From Patulibacter sp. (GTDB taxonomy: Bacteria; Actinomycetota; Thermoleophilia; Solirubrobacterales; Solirubrobacteraceae): a stretch of 38,528 bases of DNA. Location of the stretch: contig JADMKN010000044.1 in the NCBI GenBank assembly GCA_015478825.1, forward strand, positions 1 to 38,528. The letters are read 5' to 3'. The position numbers and the translations under genes were made by a program. A model generated the notes under the pieces. That model was not told where the DNA came from. It made no database searches and worked only from the letters and a program-made list of their open reading frames with translations. Positions 36,003 through 38,528 of this stretch are shown here, one piece after another; positions within the stretch are counted from its first letter, which is position 1, and each line of letters opens with the position of its first letter.

Positions 36003-37283
36003 CTAGGCTGCGACGCGCGGCCGGAGCAGATCCGGCACGAGCGCCGGCCCCGCGTCCCAGGTCAACGCCGCGACGTCGGCTGCGGCCGAGCCGGCGCAGC
36101 CCGCGATCTTCGCGGCGAGCTCGGCGTCGGTCGGGGGACGGCGCGGGGCGCCGGGCGGCGTGCCGATCACGGCGGTCAGCGCCGCGCCGGTGGTGGTCCG
36201 GAGCTGCACGCCGACCGTCCCGATCAGCAGATCGCCGTCGCCCGGCACCGTGCGCACGTCGACCCGCCGCAGCAACGCCTGGGCCTCGGGACGCAGCACC
36301 CCCTCGTCGGTGAACGAGGCGAACCCGGGGAAGTCGTCGAGGATCGCGGCGGCCACCGCGTACTCGACGCTGAACTTGCCCTCGAGCCCCGAGCCCGGGC
36401 GATCGTGGATCAACGGACGGAGGGTGCCCTCGGGCGCCGTGACGGTGATCGACGAGACGGTCGCCGGATCGATCGGTCCGTGCTGCGCGACGGCTTCGCG
36501 AACCGCCGCGATCGGGCGCTGCAGGGCGTAGCAGCACGGGTGGAGCTTGATCGCCAGGCCACCGGGGATCGCCGGAGACGCCGGCTCCGGGACGTACCAC
36601 GCGTCCGGCGCGCCGCCGACCAGCTCGAGCCACGCGTCGACGGCGGCCGGGTCGGCCGTCGCCCCGGCCGCGGCCAGCTCGGCGGCCCGCAGGCCCGCGT
36701 CGACGGCGAAGCCGACCTGCAGCGACTTGGCGTGGGTGCCGAACGCGCGGTGGTTGCCGCCGGCCGCCGGCGCCGCCAGCGCCATCGCGCGGGCCAGGCC
36801 CTCGGCGTCGAGGCCGGCGGCGATCCCGCCCGCTACGGCGGCGGCCGGGGCGCCCGCGGTGCACGTCGCGTGCCACCCGCGGTCGTAGTGCCGCCAGCCG
36901 AGCCGCGACCCCAGCCGCGCCATCATGCCGGCGGCGGCCAGGTAGGCGCGGGCGTCGCCGCCGGCCGCCAGGGTCGCCGGCACGCAGACCGCGCTGATGT
37001 GACTGGTCGAGGGCAGGTGCAGGTCGTCGTAGTCGCGCACGTGCGCCGCCACGGCGAGCCGCCCGCCGGCGCCGAGCGGCGCGGCGACCTCGAGCAGCGG
37101 ATCGCCGGTCGCCGCGACGGCGACCGCGACGGTGTCGACCAGCGCCCGCCGAGCGAGCTCGAGGTCGGCGTCGGTCGGACGCAGCGTGGCCGCCCACGCG
37201 GCGAGCTCCCGCGCCACGCCGCCGCCCTCCGACGGGGTGCTCGTCGGGTCGAGGCCTTCGTCGTACCGCTCAGCAGCGTTCAC
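36003..37283 (-). CDS. MmgE/PrpD family protein
   Basis: LARRALVDTVAVAVAATGDP, HISAVCVPATLAAGGDARAYLAAAGMMARLGSRLG, GWHATCTAGAPAAAVAGGIAAGLDAEGLARAMALAAP, KSLQVGFAVDAGLRAAELA. Confidence 0.88.
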   Translation of the reverse strand: MNAAERYDEGLDPTSTPSEGGGVARELAAWAATLRPTDADLELARRALVDTVAVAVAATGDPLLEVAAPLGAGGRLAVAAHVRDYDDLHLPSTSHISAVCVPATLAAGGDARAYLAAAGMMARLGSRLGWRHYDRGWHATCTAGAPAAAVAGGIAAGLDAEGLARAMALAAPAAGGNHRAFGTHAKSLQVGFAVDAGLRAAELAAAGATADPAAVDAWLELVGGAPDAWYVPEPASPAIPGGLAIKLHPCCYALQRPIAAVREAVAQHGPIDPATVSSITVTAPEGTLRPLIHDRPGSGLEGKFSVEYAVAAAILDDFPGFASFTDEGVLRPEAQALLRRVDVRTVPGDGDLLIGTVGVQLRTTTGAALTAVIGTPPGAPRRPPTDAELAAKIAGCAGSAAADVAALTWDAGPALVPDLLRPRVAA

Positions 37284-37343
37284 AGCTTCTCCCGTCTCGG
37301 TTCGACGTGCCGTCGGCGAACGTCGAGGACGCCGTTACACTAC

Positions 37344-37357
37344 CAAACATACGTCCG
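37344..37357. promoter_or_regulatory. Operator-like CAAACATACGTCCG (site G)
   Basis: 8/10 fixed positions; immediately downstream of TACACT and 23 bp before the SDR start. Confidence 0.45.
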
Positions 37358-37380
37358 AATTATGGAGATTGGAGCGGTTC

Positions 37381-38226
37381 ATGACCGTAACGCTGGAGCC
37401 CGGATTCCTCGACGGCCGGGTCGCGCTGGTGACCGGCGGCGCACGGGGCATCGGCCTCGAAGTCGTACGGGGCCTCGCGTCCCACGGAGCATCGGTGGTG
37501 CTGTGCGACCTCGACGCCGACGCCGCCCACGCGGCAGCCGAGGCCACGCCGGGCGACATCCGCGTGGTGACGGGTGACCTGACGGCCGACGGCGTACCCG
37601 AGCGGGTCGTCGCCGAGGCGGCCGGCTGGCACGACCGCCTCGACGTCGTGGTCAACAACGCCGGCTATACCTGGGACGGCATGGCGCACAAGATGGGCGA
37701 CCGCCAGTTCCAGGCGATGCTCGACATCCACCTGGTCGCCCCCTTCCGGATCCTCCGGGCCGCCGCGCCCCATCTCCGCGAGCCGGCCAAGCGCGACGCG
37801 GCCGCCGGCCGCGAGGTCTTCCGCAAGGTCGTCAACGTCTCGTCGACGTCGGGCGTGATGGGCAATCCCGGGCAGGCCAACTACGCCGCGGGCAAGGCCG
37901 GGATCGTCGGCGTCACGAAGACGCTGGCGCGCGAGTGGGGCGCGCTGCGGATCAACGTCAACGCCGTCGCCTTCGGGTTCGTCGACACCCGCCTGACGAG
38001 CGACGCGGCGGACGCCGAGGTCGTGGTCGTCGACGGCGCGGCGCACGAGCTCGGCGTGCCGACCGCGGTCCGCGAGCAGGTCAGCGCGTCGATCCCGCTC
38101 GGCCGCTTCGGTACCCCCGAGGAAGCGGCGGGCGGGGTGCTCTTCCTCTGCTCACCGTGGTCCGACTTCGTACACGGCCAGGTCCTCAACGTCACGGGCG
38201 GGCAGCTCACCGGCATGTCCTCCTGA
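37381..38226 (+). CDS. SDR family oxidoreductase, 3-oxoacyl-ACP reductase (FabG)-like
   Basis: VALVTGGARGIGLEVVRGLASHGASVVLCDLDAD, NNAGYTWDGMAHKM, NYAAGKAGIVGVTKTLAREWGALRINVNAV; ATG at 37381. Confidence 0.93.
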   Translation: MTVTLEPGFLDGRVALVTGGARGIGLEVVRGLASHGASVVLCDLDADAAHAAAEATPGDIRVVTGDLTADGVPERVVAEAAGWHDRLDVVVNNAGYTWDGMAHKMGDRQFQAMLDIHLVAPFRILRAAAPHLREPAKRDAAAGREVFRKVVNVSSTSGVMGNPGQANYAAGKAGIVGVTKTLAREWGALRINVNAVAFGFVDTRLTSDAADAEVVVVDGAAHELGVPTAVREQVSASIPLGRFGTPEEAAGGVLFLCSPWSDFVHGQVLNVTGGQLTGMSS

Positions 38227-38526
38227 TCGTTGGACCGTGGTGGGGCGGATCAGCGACCAGACGATCGCCGCCCCGACCACGAAGACGGCGGACGCGATCC
38301 AGAACGCGACGGTGAAGCCCCGCAGGTCGGCGGCGGCGAGCACGGCGGGCCCGACCTCGGCCCCGCCGTACGGCTCGAGCTGACGGGCGGTGACGGCGGC
38401 CACGATCGTCGACAGCAGCGCCGTCCCGACCGCCGCCCCGAGCTGGTGCATCGCGGTCGTCGCCGCCGACGCGACCCCGGCGTCGTCGGGACGAACCCGC
38501 GCGGTCGCGGTCTGGATCGACGGCGA
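38152..38526 (-). CDS. MFS transporter, C-terminal part (continues beyond window)
   Basis: Reverse strand reads SPSIQTATARVRPDDAGVASAATTAMHQLGAAVGTALLSTIVAAVTAR ... FTVAFWIASAVFVVGAAIVWSLIRP, EmrB/QacA-like; overlaps the 3' end of the SDR gene. Confidence 0.75.
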   Translation of the reverse strand, partial: SPSIQTATARVRPDDAGVASAATTAMHQLGAAVGTALLSTIVAAVTARQLEPYGGAEVGPAVLAAADLRGFTVAFWIASAVFVVGAAIVWSLIRPTTVQRSGGHAGELPARDVEDLAVYEVGPR

Positions 38527-38528
38527 GA

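Noticed and set aside
34096-37197. 1033-aa minus-strand ORF
   Set aside because: Antisense to the acyl-CoA ligase and shifted relative to the MmgE/PrpD gene; no motif and arginine-rich composition.
1-38528. CRISPR arrays, tRNA/rRNA genes, transposases, phage genes
   Set aside because: No regularly spaced repeats, cloverleaf-like genes or integrase/transposase motifs were noticed; a dedicated scan (tRNAscan-SE, CRISPR finder) was not possible.

Overview
High-GC actinobacterial chromosomal window; gene style suggests Thermoleophilia/Solirubrobacterales, which is inference only. It falls into three parts. (1) Positions 1-8.3 kb: a cell-envelope block with a partial P19-like metal lipoprotein, a small membrane protein, a TetR-C-terminal-like protein without a DNA-binding domain, a ~1000-aa secreted protein built from a repeated Cys-containing module, a secreted beta-propeller-like protein, and a divergent secreted protein with a cationic tail. 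(2) Positions 8.3-12 kb: a thioesterase/alcohol dehydrogenase pair, a Fic/Doc toxin-antitoxin-like pair and a PLP aminotransferase. (3) Positions 12-38.5 kb: a dense acyl-CoA/redox catabolic island. It has a nine-gene minus-strand operon (SDRs, enoyl-CoA hydratase, Asp/Glu-racemase-like protein, acyl-CoA dehydrogenase, thiolase, ferredoxin, ferredoxin reductase), an LLM oxidoreductase, two TetR regulators, three SnoaL/NTF2-like proteins, an HsaA-like monooxygenase, a Ccr-like reductase, a GMC oxidoreductase, an acyl-CoA ligase, an MmgE/PrpD protein and further SDRs. The most notable signal is a recurrent 14-bp inverted repeat (approximately CNAACGNNCGTTNG) in six upstream intergenic regions of the island, with a degenerate version at a seventh, suggesting a local TetR (PaaR-like) regulon. 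Catalytic-residue departures are also seen in the Ccr-like, racemase-like and GMC proteins. No tRNA, rRNA, CRISPR or transposase was recognised. Product names come from motif recognition by eye; no database search was run.
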